A DNA stretch of 45,871 nt from Clostridiales bacterium VE202-01. GTDB taxonomy: Bacteria > Bacillota_I > Bacilli_A > Erysipelotrichales > Coprobacillaceae. The stretch covers positions 1 through 45,871 of the forward strand of contig BAHP02000118.1 in assembly GCA_000508865.1 (NCBI GenBank), given 5' to 3'. Numbering within the stretch: position 1 is the stretch's first letter; every line of letters starts with the position of its first letter. Positions 1 to 7,093 of the stretch are shown here, in pieces. The notes under the pieces were generated by a model that worked only from the letters and a program-made list of their open reading frames with translations, made no database searches and was not told the DNA's origin. A program made the translations under genes and the position numbers.

Positions 1-47
1 AAAAAATTAAAAAAAATCTATAATTAATGAACATATTAAAAATAGAC

Positions 48-76
48 TTGACATTTAAAACATAGTTAGTTAATAT
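48..76 (+). promoter_or_regulatory. Sigma-A-type promoter of the metNIQ operon
   Basis: TTGACA at 48-53 and TAATAT at 71-76 are separated by 17 bp. It lies directly upstream of the T-box leader, so it is the likely start of the metNIQ transcript. Confidence 0.75.
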
Positions 77-79
77 GAT

Positions 80-325
80 TATAACGACAGTGAAAAGAAG
101 AGTAGTTTATTTAAGCTTGATAGAGAGTCCTTGGCTGGTGGAAAAGGATAGGTGAGAGTAGATGAAGATGGTCTTGGAGTCTTATAGGCGATATTTAGTC
201 TATGACGGGTGTGCCCGTTAAAGCACTAGAGTATGATAGTACTTGAAGAGGTTATTATCGTGAGATAATAATGAATTAAGGTGGTAACACGGGTTATAAC
301 TCGTCCTTTGTAAGGGCGGGTTTTT
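80..325 (+). promoter_or_regulatory. T-box leader, probably tRNA-Met specific, with intrinsic terminator
   Basis: A Stem I region carries the AGAGAG and GGCTGGTGGAAA elements at 122-144. The likely specifier codon is ATG at 168-170, in the context GAAGATGGTCTTGG. The conserved T-box AAGGTGGTAACACGG lies at 278-292; its TGGT at 282-285 would pair with a tRNA end having discriminator base A, as tRNA-Met has. The terminator pairs 300-308 with 312-320 and is followed by TTTTT at 321-325. Uncharged tRNA-Met should stabilise the antiterminator and turn on the importer when methionine is short. A second in-frame ATG at 162-164 makes the exact specifier position slightly uncertain, but either choice reads Met. 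Confidence 0.9.
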
Positions 326-345
326 ATATTTTAAAGGAGGATTTT

Positions 346-1350
346 ATGATTGAAATTAAGCAGGTTAGTAAGAAATATCGATTAAAAGATCATGAAGTAG
401 TAGCAGTTGATGATGTATCATTAAAGATTAATGATGGAGATATTTATGGAATAATTGGTTATAGCGGTGCAGGTAAATCAACTTTAGTGCGCTTGATCAA
501 TCAGTTAGAAGTTCAGGATAAGGGAAAGATTTTTATTGATAATCAAGATTTAGGTAGTTTATCTCAAAGTGGACTTAGAAAATTACGAACTAAAATAGGA
601 ATGATATTTCAACACTTCAACTTGTTATGGTCAAGAACTGTTAGTCAGAATATTGAATTGGCTCTAGAAATTGCAGGCAATAAAGATAAGCAGCTACGTC
701 ATAAAAAGGTTCAGGAATTAGTAAAACTGGTGGGATTAACGGGCAGAGAAAATGCTTATCCAAGTGAGTTGTCAGGTGGTCAAAAGCAAAGAGTGGCAAT
801 TGCTCGAGCGTTGGCTAATGATCCAAAAATACTTTTATGTGATGAAGCAACTAGTGCTTTAGATCCTGATACTACAAAGTCGATCTTAGATTTGTTATTA
901 GAAATAAATCGTAAATTAAATATTACGATTATCTTAATTACGCATCAAATGGAAGTTGTTCAAAAAATCTGTAATCATGTAGCTGTAATGTCTGAAGGAA
1001 AGATCGTTGAAAAAGGAAAGGTCAAAGAGATTTTTACTGCTCCTAAACATGCGGTTACTAAAAGTTTTATTCAAGAGGTAAAAAGTCATAATGAATTTGA
1101 TGAGAATGTTTTGAAACAGATATATCCACAAGGGCAATTGATTAAAGTTGTTTTTGATGAAAATGTTAGTCGTTTACCAATTTTAACAAGAGTTATTAGA
1201 GAGTGTGAGGCTGATCTTAATGTAATTGAAGCAAATTTAAGTAATACGATCGATAGTTCTTTTGGAATCATGATTTTACAAGTAATCGGGGATTATCAAG
1301 AAGTAATCAGCTTATTTGAAAAATATTTAGCTAAAGCGGAGGTGATGTAG
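346..1350 (+). CDS. metN: Methionine ABC transporter ATP-binding protein MetN
   Basis: This is the ATPase subunit of the MetNIQ importer for methionine, acting on the cytoplasmic face of the membrane. The 334-residue protein has Walker A GYSGAGKST near residue 38, the signature LSGGQKQRVAIARA near 143, Walker B ILLCDEATSALDP near 164, and a C-terminal region of about 80 residues consistent with the NIL regulatory domain, which binds methionine and causes trans-inhibition in this family. AAAGGAGG just upstream fixes the ATG at 346. The stop codon directly abuts the GTG start of metI. The methionine T-box upstream supports the substrate assignment. Confidence 0.95.
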   Translation: MIEIKQVSKKYRLKDHEVVAVDDVSLKINDGDIYGIIGYSGAGKSTLVRLINQLEVQDKGKIFIDNQDLGSLSQSGLRKLRTKIGMIFQHFNLLWSRTVSQNIELALEIAGNKDKQLRHKKVQELVKLVGLTGRENAYPSELSGGQKQRVAIARALANDPKILLCDEATSALDPDTTKSILDLLLEINRKLNITIILITHQMEVVQKICNHVAVMSEGKIVEKGKVKEIFTAPKHAVTKSFIQEVKSHNEFDENVLKQIYPQGQLIKVVFDENVSRLPILTRVIRECEADLNVIEANLSNTIDSSFGIMILQVIGDYQEVISLFEKYLAKAEVM

Positions 1351-2016
1351 GTGAGTGCTATTTTAGAAAATATCAATCTTGATGTTATGATCAATGCTTT
1401 ACAGGAAACACTTTTTATGACCTTTGTTTCATTGATATTTGCAGTAATTATTGGAATGGTTTTAGGAATTTTAATATATTTAACGCAGGAAGATGGCTTA
1501 TATCCTAATCTTGTCGTTAATAAAATCTTAAATTTCATTGTTAATGTTTTACGGGCAGTACCATATATTATTTTATTGATTTTAATAATACCGTTAACAA
1601 CAGCATTAGTGGGATCGATGATCGGAGCTAAAGCAGCATTACCATCATTAATTTTATCAAGTGCGCCATTTTATGGAAGAATGGTAATGATTGCATTAAA
1701 TGAAGTTGATAGTGGTACTATTGAAGCAAGTAAGGCCATGGGTGCTAGCAATTGGCAAATTATTATTAAAGTATTGATTCCTGAAGCAAAACCAGCTTTG
1801 ATTTCATCGATTACAGTCATGGGAATTTCATTAGTTGGTTATACTGCAATGGCAGGTGCTATTGGGGCAGGAGGACTTGGAAATTTAGCATATTTGTATG
1901 GGATGGTTAGAAGTAATAATTATGTCATGTATACAGCAACGATTTTAATTTTAATTATTGTGTTTATTATCCAGTTTATTGGAGATTACTATGTTAGAAA
2001 AATAGATAAAAGGTAG
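1351..2016 (+). CDS. metI: Methionine ABC transporter permease MetI
   Basis: This is the membrane permease subunit of the methionine importer. The 221-residue protein has about five hydrophobic segments. The binding-protein-dependent transport (EAA-loop) region spans roughly residues 120-150, with EASKAMGASNWQIIIKVLIP providing the contact to MetN. The GTG start at 1351 follows the metN stop without a gap and uses GCGGAGGTG inside the end of metN as ribosome-binding site. Length matches the family (about 215-230 residues). Confidence 0.95.
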   Translation: MSAILENINLDVMINALQETLFMTFVSLIFAVIIGMVLGILIYLTQEDGLYPNLVVNKILNFIVNVLRAVPYIILLILIIPLTTALVGSMIGAKAALPSLILSSAPFYGRMVMIALNEVDSGTIEASKAMGASNWQIIIKVLIPEAKPALISSITVMGISLVGYTAMAGAIGAGGLGNLAYLYGMVRSNNYVMYTATILILIIVFIIQFIGDYYVRKIDKR

Positions 2017-2025
2017 GTAAGAAAG

Positions 2026-2847
2026 ATGAAAAAGTTATTTGTAGGAATTATTTGTTTATTATTAGTAGTTGGGTTAACAGCATGTGGTAATAGTAGTGAA
2101 AGTGATGAAAAAACATTGACGGTGGCAGCAACTTCAAAACCACATGGAGATATCTTAGAAGAAGCTAAATCGATTTTAAAAGATGAATATGATATTGATT
2201 TAAAAATCGAGATCTTAGATGATTATTATATTTTTAATCGCTCATTGAATAATGGAGATGTTGATGCTAACTTTTTCCAGCATGTTCCATTTTTTGAAAA
2301 AGATGTTAAAGATAATGGTTATGATTTGGTAAATGTTGGTGGTGTTCATATTGAACCATTTGGTTTTTATTCAAAACAAATCAAGGATATTAGTGAATTA
2401 AAAGAAAATGATGTTATTGTTATCTCAAATTCTGTTGCAGATCATGGACGAATTCTTGCAATCTTGGATAAAGCTGGTGTAATTGAATTAGATGATGATG
2501 TAAAGGTTCAAGATGCTACAATTGAAGATATTAAATCTAATCCATTAAATTTAGAGTTTAAAGAAATTAAACCAGAAATTTTAACAAATGCTTATGAAAA
2601 TAATGAAGGTGCTTTAATTGCTATTAATGGTAACTATGCTATTGATGCTGGTTTAAATCCAACTAAAGATGCGGTGCTTTTAGAATCAGCAGATGAAGAT
2701 AATCCATATGTCAATATTGTAGCTTGTCAAAAAGGACATGAAAATGATGAAAAGATCAAAGCTTTGATCGAAGTTTTACAATCTGATAAAATTAAGAACT
2801 ATATTACTAGTACATATAGTGATGGATCAGTTATTCCTGTTAAATAG
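2026..2847 (+). CDS. metQ: Methionine-binding lipoprotein MetQ
   Basis: This is the substrate-binding lipoprotein of the MetNIQ importer (NlpA family). The 273-residue precursor has a lysine-containing signal peptide and the lipobox LTAC, with Cys20 as predicted lipidation site, then a Ser/Asp/Glu-rich linker and a mature domain typical of MetQ (TVAATSKPHGDILEEAK, FEKDVKDNGYDLVNVG, and a late AINGNYAIDAGL segment). It starts 9 bp after metI behind GGTAAGAAAG and ends in an intrinsic terminator that overlaps the stop codon. Confidence 0.94.
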   Translation: MKKLFVGIICLLLVVGLTACGNSSESDEKTLTVAATSKPHGDILEEAKSILKDEYDIDLKIEILDDYYIFNRSLNNGDVDANFFQHVPFFEKDVKDNGYDLVNVGGVHIEPFGFYSKQIKDISELKENDVIVISNSVADHGRILAILDKAGVIELDDDVKVQDATIEDIKSNPLNLEFKEIKPEILTNAYENNEGALIAINGNYAIDAGLNPTKDAVLLESADEDNPYVNIVACQKGHENDEKIKALIEVLQSDKIKNYITSTYSDGSVIPVK

Positions 2848-2866
2848 ATGCGAAAGCATCTTTTTT
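2846..2866 (+). terminator. Intrinsic terminator of metNIQ
   Basis: GATGC-GAAA-GCATC hairpin (2847-2860) with a GNRA tetraloop followed by six T residues; it overlaps the metQ stop codon. Confidence 0.85.
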
Positions 2867-2908
2867 AATAATAGAATTATATGTATAATTAGATTAAGGA
2901 GGATAAAA

Positions 2909-3268
2909 ATGGCGAGAGTTGAATCAGCAGATTATTTAAATAAGGAAGTAGAAGTAATAATTGATCGTAAGTTAGGGTCAAGACATCCAAAATATGGATT
3001 TATGTACTTACTTAATTATGGATATATACCAGATACACTTAGTGGTGATGGTGAAGAGTTAGATGCATATTTATTAGGTGTATTTGAACCAGTAGAGAAA
3101 TTTTGGGGTAAAGTAATTGCAATAATAAAACGAACTAATGATGATGACGATAAATTGATCGTTGTGCCTAATGATACAACTTATAGTGATGAACAGATTA
3201 GAGCTTTAACAGAGTTTCAAGAAAGATTTTTTACATCAATGATCATAAGAGGTAATAACATTGATTAA
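2909..3268 (+). CDS. Inorganic pyrophosphatase-like protein
   Basis: Predicted soluble inorganic diphosphatase, hydrolysing PPi to two phosphates. The 119-residue protein is shorter than classical family I enzymes (about 170 or more). It keeps the metal-binding core GYIPDTLSGDGEELDAYLLG around residues 41-60, corresponding to the DGxxxDAY/D-x-D signature. AAGGAGG at 2897-2902 places the start at ATG 2909; a longer reading frame from 2819 would overlap the end of metQ and its terminator and is not credible. The last codons overlap the next gene by 8 bp, suggesting translational coupling. The family assignment is good; activity of this short form is inferred. Confidence 0.8.
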   Translation: MARVESADYLNKEVEVIIDRKLGSRHPKYGFMYLLNYGYIPDTLSGDGEELDAYLLGVFEPVEKFWGKVIAIIKRTNDDDDKLIVVPNDTTYSDEQIRALTEFQERFFTSMIIRGNNID

Positions 3269-3608
3269 AACAGTAGATGACTATAATAGTAAATTTAATA
3301 ATGATATTAAAAAGAAATTAGATTGTTTAAGAATGATCATTAAACAAAATGCTCCTGATGCTAATGAAAAGATATCATGGGGAGTACCAACATATAATTT
3401 AAATGGTTTTTTAGTGCAGTATGCAGCATGTAAAAAACATATTGGTTTTTATACTTCTTTAACAACACTTGAATATTTTAAAGAGCAGTTGAAAGACTAT
3501 AAGACAAATATGAAAAATACAGTTCAATTTCCAATTGATAAAGAATTGCCAGTTGATTTGATTAAAGAAATGGTTTTATTTAAGGTTAAGGAAAATAATA
3601 GAGATTAA
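3261..3608 (+). CDS. DUF1801 (YdhG/iron-chaperone-like) protein
   Basis: This 115-residue protein matches the DUF1801 family by its pattern. It has an N-terminal helix, NEKISWGVPTYNLNGF near residue 36, an HIGFYTS motif near 60, and a C-terminal segment in which a Lys-rich part precedes NTVQFPIDKELPVDLIKEMV. Members have a beta-clam fold; a role as small-ligand or iron-binding protein has been suggested but the function is not settled. It starts at TTG 3261 inside the end of the pyrophosphatase gene; that overlap is the reason for choosing this start. Confidence 0.75.
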   Translation: MIKTVDDYNSKFNNDIKKKLDCLRMIIKQNAPDANEKISWGVPTYNLNGFLVQYAACKKHIGFYTSLTTLEYFKEQLKDYKTNMKNTVQFPIDKELPVDLIKEMVLFKVKENNRD

Positions 3609-3621
3609 AATTTTAGATATT

Positions 3622-3729
3622 ATGAGATTAGTTTATCGTTTTAAAGATATTGAAAAGCAGTTGATTATTTACCAGAAAAGAGATGCTGATAGTTATTTTA
3701 ACTGTTTATCAAAAATCAACCAGCTATAG
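3622..3729 (+). other. Possible 35-aa ORF or gene remnant
   Basis: A short frame, MRLVYRFKDIEK to KINQL, follows the DUF1801 gene. It has no clear ribosome-binding site. It may be the remains of a larger gene rather than a functional small protein. No family is recognised. Confidence 0.2.
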
Positions 3730-3795
3730 ATTTTTATTTAAAATTATAATAAATAGAAAATATTAAAACGATAGAATTAATGATGGAGTATAATA

Positions 3796-4347
3796 ATGAA
3801 AGATTATCATAGAAAAAATCATGAATTTTCTTTATGTGGTTTAGCGTGTAATTTATGTGTAATGTATCTAGGTAGATATTGTCCTGGCTGTGGGAATGAA
3901 AATCAGAGTTGTCGTTTAAAAAGATGTGCAATTGAACATGGAAAATTAGAGTTTTGTAATCAGTGTCATGAGTTTCCATGTTATGAATATGAGGGTAGAG
4001 ATGAATATGATTCGTTTATTACAATTAGAAATCGATATAAAGATTTTGAGCAATTAAGTGAACTAGGGGAAACTGTTTTTATTGCAAGGTTAAAGCAAAA
4101 AGCTAATATTTTAAAGTATTTATTAGATAATTATAATGATGGAAGAAAAAAGACGTTTTATTGTTTAGCTGTGAATTTGCTTGACTTAAAGGATTTACAA
4201 ATAGTTATGGAACAGATCGATGAAGTGATTTTAGAGAGTGATTCTCTTAAAATAAAAGCAGCTAAATGTGTTGATTGTTTTAATGAAATGGCAAAACAGA
4301 GAAATATTGTTTTAAAGTTGAATAAAAAGAAAAAGGAGAAAAAGTAA
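3796..4347 (+). CDS. DUF3795-type cysteine-rich protein
   Basis: The 183-residue protein opens with a cysteine cluster (LCGLACNLCVMYLGRYCPGC, then CRLKRCAIEHG and FCNQCHEFPCYEY) typical of DUF3795 proteins. These are thought to bind a metal or iron-sulfur centre through CxxC-type pairs. The C-terminal half is Lys-rich and helical without cysteine pairs apart from CVDCF near residue 163. It starts behind GGAGTATAATAATG at 3796. AAGGAG inside its end serves the next gene, whose ATG directly abuts its stop. Function is unknown; the family call rests on the cysteine pattern. Confidence 0.7.
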   Translation: MKDYHRKNHEFSLCGLACNLCVMYLGRYCPGCGNENQSCRLKRCAIEHGKLEFCNQCHEFPCYEYEGRDEYDSFITIRNRYKDFEQLSELGETVFIARLKQKANILKYLLDNYNDGRKKTFYCLAVNLLDLKDLQIVMEQIDEVILESDSLKIKAAKCVDCFNEMAKQRNIVLKLNKKKKEKK

Positions 4348-4773
4348 ATGCGTCTAGGTACAACTTATATATGTGTTAAGGATATCGAAAAATCTTTGGC
4401 CTTTTATAAAAGTTTATTGAATCAGGAACCTTTATATTGTAATGATGATCGTTGGATTACTTTTGATTGTGGTAATTATTTATCGCTTTACAATAAACAA
4501 TATGATATTGATCTTGTAAAAAATAATTTAGATAGTGATAAATTTAATCAAGCATATTTAGAGCTTTTAGATCAAGAGGAGAGAAGATATAATGATCTTG
4601 TAGTATTTAATTTTGAAGTAGATGATTTAAAAAGCGAATATCAAAGATTAAAGACGTTAAAAATAGGTGAACTTTCAAAAATATGTTATGTAAATGTACA
4701 TATGCCATATTGGTATTTCACAATTAAAGATCCTGATGGTAATGTTTTGGAAATAACGGGAACATATAAATAA
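4348..4773 (+). CDS. VOC/glyoxalase-fold protein
   Basis: A single-domain vicinal-oxygen-chelate fold protein of 141 residues. The first beta-alpha-beta module is TTYICVKDIEKSLAFYKSLL at residues 5-24; the second ends in FTIKDPDGNVLEITGTY, the usual C-terminal VOC signature with a Glu metal-ligand position. Such proteins include glyoxalases, fosfomycin-resistance enzymes and antibiotic-binding proteins. Substrate cannot be told here. It follows the DUF3795 gene without a gap and ends at a strong terminator. Confidence 0.75.
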   Translation: MRLGTTYICVKDIEKSLAFYKSLLNQEPLYCNDDRWITFDCGNYLSLYNKQYDIDLVKNNLDSDKFNQAYLELLDQEERRYNDLVVFNFEVDDLKSEYQRLKTLKIGELSKICYVNVHMPYWYFTIKDPDGNVLEITGTYK

Positions 4774-4785
4774 AGTGATAATCAA

Positions 4786-4833
4786 AAAGCCATAAACTCA
4801 ATTAATTTTATTGAGTTTACGGCTCTTTTTTTT
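4786..4833. terminator. Bidirectional intrinsic terminator left of the invertible switch
   Basis: AGCCATAAACTCAAT pairs with ATTGAGTTTACGGCT (one mismatch). A long T-run follows at 4825-4833 on the plus strand, and A residues precede the stem, giving a T-run on the minus strand. It closes the VOC gene. It would also stop transcription from the leftward promoter at 4878-4905. Confidence 0.85.
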
Positions 4834-4848
4834 ACAAAGTTTTATCTT

Positions 4849-4873
4849 TTTTCACAGAACTATCAATCTGCGA
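4849..4873 (+). repeat. Left inverted repeat (recombination site) of the invertible segment
   Basis: TTTTCACAGAACTATCAAT (4849-4867) is the exact reverse complement of 5961-5979, and the match continues through CTGCGA (4868-4873) against TCGCAG at 5954-5959 with one extra base in the right copy. The site itself has two near-palindromic 7-bp arms, TCACAGA and TCTGCGA, around an 8-bp asymmetric centre ACTATCAA, the usual plan of a tyrosine recombinase core site. With the right copy it brackets the recombinase gene. Confidence 0.8.
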
Positions 4874-4877
4874 CTTT

Positions 4878-4905
4878 ATTATAGCATAAATACCTACAAA
4901 ATCAA
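4878..4905 (-). promoter_or_regulatory. Strong leftward promoter inside the invertible segment
   Basis: On the minus strand TTGATT (4905-4900) and TATAAT (4883-4878) are 16 bp apart, with an extended minus-10 TGC. As sequenced it fires left, through the left inverted repeat into the bidirectional terminator. After inversion of the segment its minus-10 would sit near 5945-5950, about 50 bp before the antiterminator start at 6000, pointing into the polysaccharide locus. Confidence 0.75.
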
Positions 4906-4939
4906 CAAAAAAATTGTTTATCTGACAAATCGTTATTAA

Positions 4940-4982
4940 GTAAACTATCACTCTTGACTTTTTTATTCTTTGAATAGTTTAC
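4940..4982 (+). promoter_or_regulatory. Inverted repeat around a weak rightward promoter of the recombinase
   Basis: GTAAACTAT (4940-4948) and ATAGTTTAC (4974-4982) form a perfect 9-bp inverted repeat separated by 25 bp. A minus-35-like TTGACT (4954-4959) lies between them; no good minus-10 follows at standard spacing. The dyad may be an operator controlling recombinase expression or a recombinase accessory site. The rightward promoter assignment is tentative. Confidence 0.45.
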
Positions 4983-5016
4983 AACAAAATTTATTTTCAT
5001 AAAGGAGAAATGAAAT

Positions 5017-5074
5017 ATGCAGCAAAACAAAAAAATTTCTTTTAGTAGCTAGAGAATGGCTTGAATTAAAAAAG
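5017..5074 (+). other. A7 tract separating the recombinase start codon from its body
   Basis: AAAGGAG at 5001-5007 and ATG at 5017 are well spaced, but this frame (MQQNKKISFSS) stops at TAG 5050-5052. Removing one A from the A7 tract at 5029-5035 joins it to the recombinase body: FLLVAREWLELKK at 5036-5074 is the missing start of the N-terminal domain. The repaired gene spans 5017-5965 and encodes 315 residues. This may be a true slippage switch or a homopolymer sequencing error. Confidence 0.6.
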
Positions 5075-5965
5075 ATGTCCGTAAAATATTCATCATATGT
5101 TAAGTATGAAACAGTTATTTTAAAACATGTAGTACCTTTTTTCGATAATTATACATTAGAACAAATCACTGATGAAATCATTATATCTTTTTTTAAAAGT
5201 TTAATTGAGATTGAAAAATATTCAAATAGTACTCTCCATGCAATTCGTTATGTTATGAAAGCTATTTTAGAGTATGCAGAAAAGAAATATAGTATTAAAA
5301 CCATTAATTTTAGTTTTATTAGATTAAATCGCACAAAAGTAAATTTTAAGGTTTTAAATGAAGATCAAAAAGGATTATTAGAAAGATATTGTTTCACACA
5401 TTATGAACCAATATCAATAGCTATTTTAATTGCTTTGTATAGTGGTCTTAGAATTGGCGAAATTTGTGCTTTAACGTGGCATGATATCGATTTAAATAAT
5501 GGAATTATTGCCGTTAATAAAACGGTTGAAAGACTAAAAAATAAAGAAACTACTGATTCTAAAACACTTTTAATGATTTTAGAGCCTAAAACTCATACTT
5601 CTAAAAGAATAGTACCCATCCCATCTTTTTTAAAAGAATATCTTTATAACTATTACCATAATTCAACAATATCTAATAAATCATTTTACTTATTGACTAA
5701 TGGAGAAAAAATTCCCGATCCTCGAACAATTCAAAATCAATTTCAAAGATTATGTCAAGATCATAATTTCCAAACTAATTTTCATTCATTACGACATACT
5801 TATGCAACCCGTTGTGTGATGCAGGAGGTGGATCTAAAGTCATTAAGTGAAATGCTAGGACATTCAAATGTTTCTACTACTTTACAATTATATGTTCATT
5901 CTTCACTTGAATTTAAAATGGATCAAATAAATAAGATTTCTGCTCCAGTAATTTCGCAGAATTGA
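5075..5965 (+). CDS. Tyrosine recombinase (phage-integrase family), probable DNA invertase of the capsule switch
   Basis: This is a site-specific tyrosine recombinase. The open frame from ATG 5075 gives 296 residues: a SAM-like core-binding domain (about 1-90) and a catalytic domain. All catalytic positions are visible: Arg126 (SGLRIGE), Lys172, His237-x-x-Arg240 (HSLRH), His263 (LGHS) and nucleophile Tyr273 (QLYVHS). The natural N-terminus lies upstream, across the A7 frameshift. The gene sits wholly between inverted repeats 4849-4873 and 5954-5979, the right one overlapping its last codons, and upstream of NusG-like and polysaccharide genes. Its likely role is therefore inversion of its own segment, as for other enteric phase-variation invertases, rather than phage integration; no phage or conjugation gene is nearby. 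Confidence 0.85.
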   Translation: MSVKYSSYVKYETVILKHVVPFFDNYTLEQITDEIIISFFKSLIEIEKYSNSTLHAIRYVMKAILEYAEKKYSIKTINFSFIRLNRTKVNFKVLNEDQKGLLERYCFTHYEPISIAILIALYSGLRIGEICALTWHDIDLNNGIIAVNKTVERLKNKETTDSKTLLMILEPKTHTSKRIVPIPSFLKEYLYNYYHNSTISNKSFYLLTNGEKIPDPRTIQNQFQRLCQDHNFQTNFHSLRHTYATRCVMQEVDLKSLSEMLGHSNVSTTLQLYVHSSLEFKMDQINKISAPVISQN

Positions 5966-5979
5966 TAGTTCTGTGAAAA
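5954..5979 (-). repeat. Right inverted repeat (recombination site) of the invertible segment
   Basis: TCGCAGA, then ATTGATAGT, then TCTGTGA: reverse complement of the left copy, with one extra A at the edge of the spacer. It begins in the final codons of the recombinase gene and ends 20 bp before the ATG of the first antiterminator gene, so inversion would leave that gene and its ribosome-binding site intact. Confidence 0.8.
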
Positions 5980-5999
5980 CAAAAGAAATGAGGTTAATG

Positions 6000-6500
6000 A
6001 TGTATTGGTATGTAGTCCATGTAAAACTAGAACGAGGCCCTAAACTAGTTAACTTTTTTAATCAACAAGATAGGATAAAAGCTTTCATTCCTAAAATGGA
6101 AAGATGGTACAACATTAAAGGAAAGAAAGATTATATTATTAAAGATTTATATCCTGATTATGTTTTTATTAAAAGCGAAATGAATCAATTAGAATTTAAT
6201 GAAAGATTTAAAGAGTTTTTTAAATCAATTGATGGTTTTGCCCAGTTGTTGGAGCTAGAAGATGTTTATGTTTTAAAAACAGAAGAACAGGTTCTAATGG
6301 AAAAACTGTTTGATAATAAAGACATAATAAGACATTCAATAGGAAACATAGTTAATTCTAAACTTATTGTTGAAAAAGGACCATTAGTTAACTTAGAAAA
6401 TAAAGTTATTAAGATTGATCGTCATAAGCGATTAGCAATTTTAAAGAGTGATTTTTTCAACAGAATAACAGTTCCTTTAGAAGTTGTTAGTAAATCATGA
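6000..6500 (+). CDS. NusG-like transcription antiterminator (LoaP/UpxY type) 1
   Basis: A NusG paralogue of 166 residues expected to bind RNA polymerase and suppress termination in the downstream polysaccharide operon. The NGN domain starts MYWYVVHVKLERGPKLVNFF, with FIPKMERWY and DLYPDYVFIKSEM as the usual core strands (residues 1-105). A KOW-like motif GPLVNLENKVIKIDRHKR follows near residue 135. GAGG at 5990-5993 with 6-bp spacing favours ATG 6000 over the GTG at 5973, which falls inside the inverted repeat. It overlaps the next gene by 4 bp (ATGA). In the present switch orientation only weak read-through from the recombinase promoter is visible. Confidence 0.85.
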   Translation: MYWYVVHVKLERGPKLVNFFNQQDRIKAFIPKMERWYNIKGKKDYIIKDLYPDYVFIKSEMNQLEFNERFKEFFKSIDGFAQLLELEDVYVLKTEEQVLMEKLFDNKDIIRHSIGNIVNSKLIVEKGPLVNLENKVIKIDRHKRLAILKSDFFNRITVPLEVVSKS

Positions 6501-6994
6501 ACTGGTATGTGTTATTTGTTTTATCAAATCGGTCTAATCAGCTTATTAAGAATTTAAATAAGAAGGATAGTATCGAAGCATTTATACCTCAATATCAATA
6601 TTATCGTAGGGTTACTAAAGACTACGATATAAAACCTATGTTTACTAATTATATTTTTGTCAAAACATTAATGAATCAAACTGAATTTAACACATTTTTA
6701 ATGAATTTGGATAATGAAAAAGATGGTTTGATCAAACAATTAGTGTATTTGGATACTTCAGCTTTAAAAAAAGAAGAAATTGAAATGTTTAATTATTTAT
6801 TAGATGAATCTTATGTTGTAAAAATGTCCCAAGCATTTTTACAAGATGGTAAAGCAAAAGTCTATCATGGCCCATTAAAGCATTTTGAAAAAAACATTGT
6901 TAAAGTTGATAAATATAATCAGGTAGCATACCTAAATTTATCTTTTATGAATCGAAAGATAAAAGCTGGATTGAAAATAACAAGCAAGAATTAA
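6497..6994 (+). CDS. NusG-like transcription antiterminator (LoaP/UpxY type) 2
   Basis: A second NusG paralogue of 165 residues, translationally coupled to the first. It begins MNWYVLFVLSNRSNQLIKNL, continues through FIPQYQYYRR and PMFTNYIFVKTLM (NGN core), and has a KOW-like GPLKHFEKNIVKVDKYNQVA near residue 130. It is clearly diverged from its partner, so this is not a recent duplication. A tandem pair is unusual, since most loci have one. The two proteins may act as a heteromer, or one may modulate the other, as UpxZ proteins do for UpxY in Bacteroides (that comparison is inference only). A hairpin and two terminators follow directly. Confidence 0.83.
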   Translation: MNWYVLFVLSNRSNQLIKNLNKKDSIEAFIPQYQYYRRVTKDYDIKPMFTNYIFVKTLMNQTEFNTFLMNLDNEKDGLIKQLVYLDTSALKKEEIEMFNYLLDESYVVKMSQAFLQDGKAKVYHGPLKHFEKNIVKVDKYNQVAYLNLSFMNRKIKAGLKITSKN

Positions 6995-7023
6995 GCTGGG
7001 GAGAATGGTTTACCGCCCCCAGC
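6995..7023 (+). promoter_or_regulatory. GC-rich hairpin, candidate antiterminator recognition element
   Basis: GCTGGGG (6995-7001) pairs with CCCCAGC (7017-7023) around a loop containing GGTTTACC. It has no T-run and precedes the two terminators. LoaP-type proteins recognise RNA hairpins in their target leaders, so this is a candidate binding site by position. Confidence 0.5.
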
Positions 7024-7032
7024 CATTATTTT

Positions 7033-7077
7033 GAACATACGTCTTTCTTGGGGTAAGGGGAGACTATGTTCTTTTTT
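7033..7077 (+). terminator. Intrinsic terminator/attenuator before the polysaccharide genes
   Basis: GAACATA (7033-7039) plus GTCT (7041-7044) pair with AGAC (7061-7064) plus TATGTTC (7065-7071), with a single bulged C, followed by six T at 7072-7077. It separates the antiterminator genes from the biosynthetic operon. Confidence 0.8.
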
Positions 7078-7093
7078 GTAAATTAGAGTAAGT

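Noticed and set aside
2819-2908. Longer start for the pyrophosphatase-like protein
   Set aside because: It would overlap the end of metQ and its terminator and lacks a ribosome-binding site; ATG 2909 has a good one.
5075-5965. Recombinase as evidence of a prophage or integrative element
   Set aside because: No phage, conjugation or excisionase genes nearby; the gene is framed by short inverted repeats and a promoter, which fits a DNA inversion switch better.
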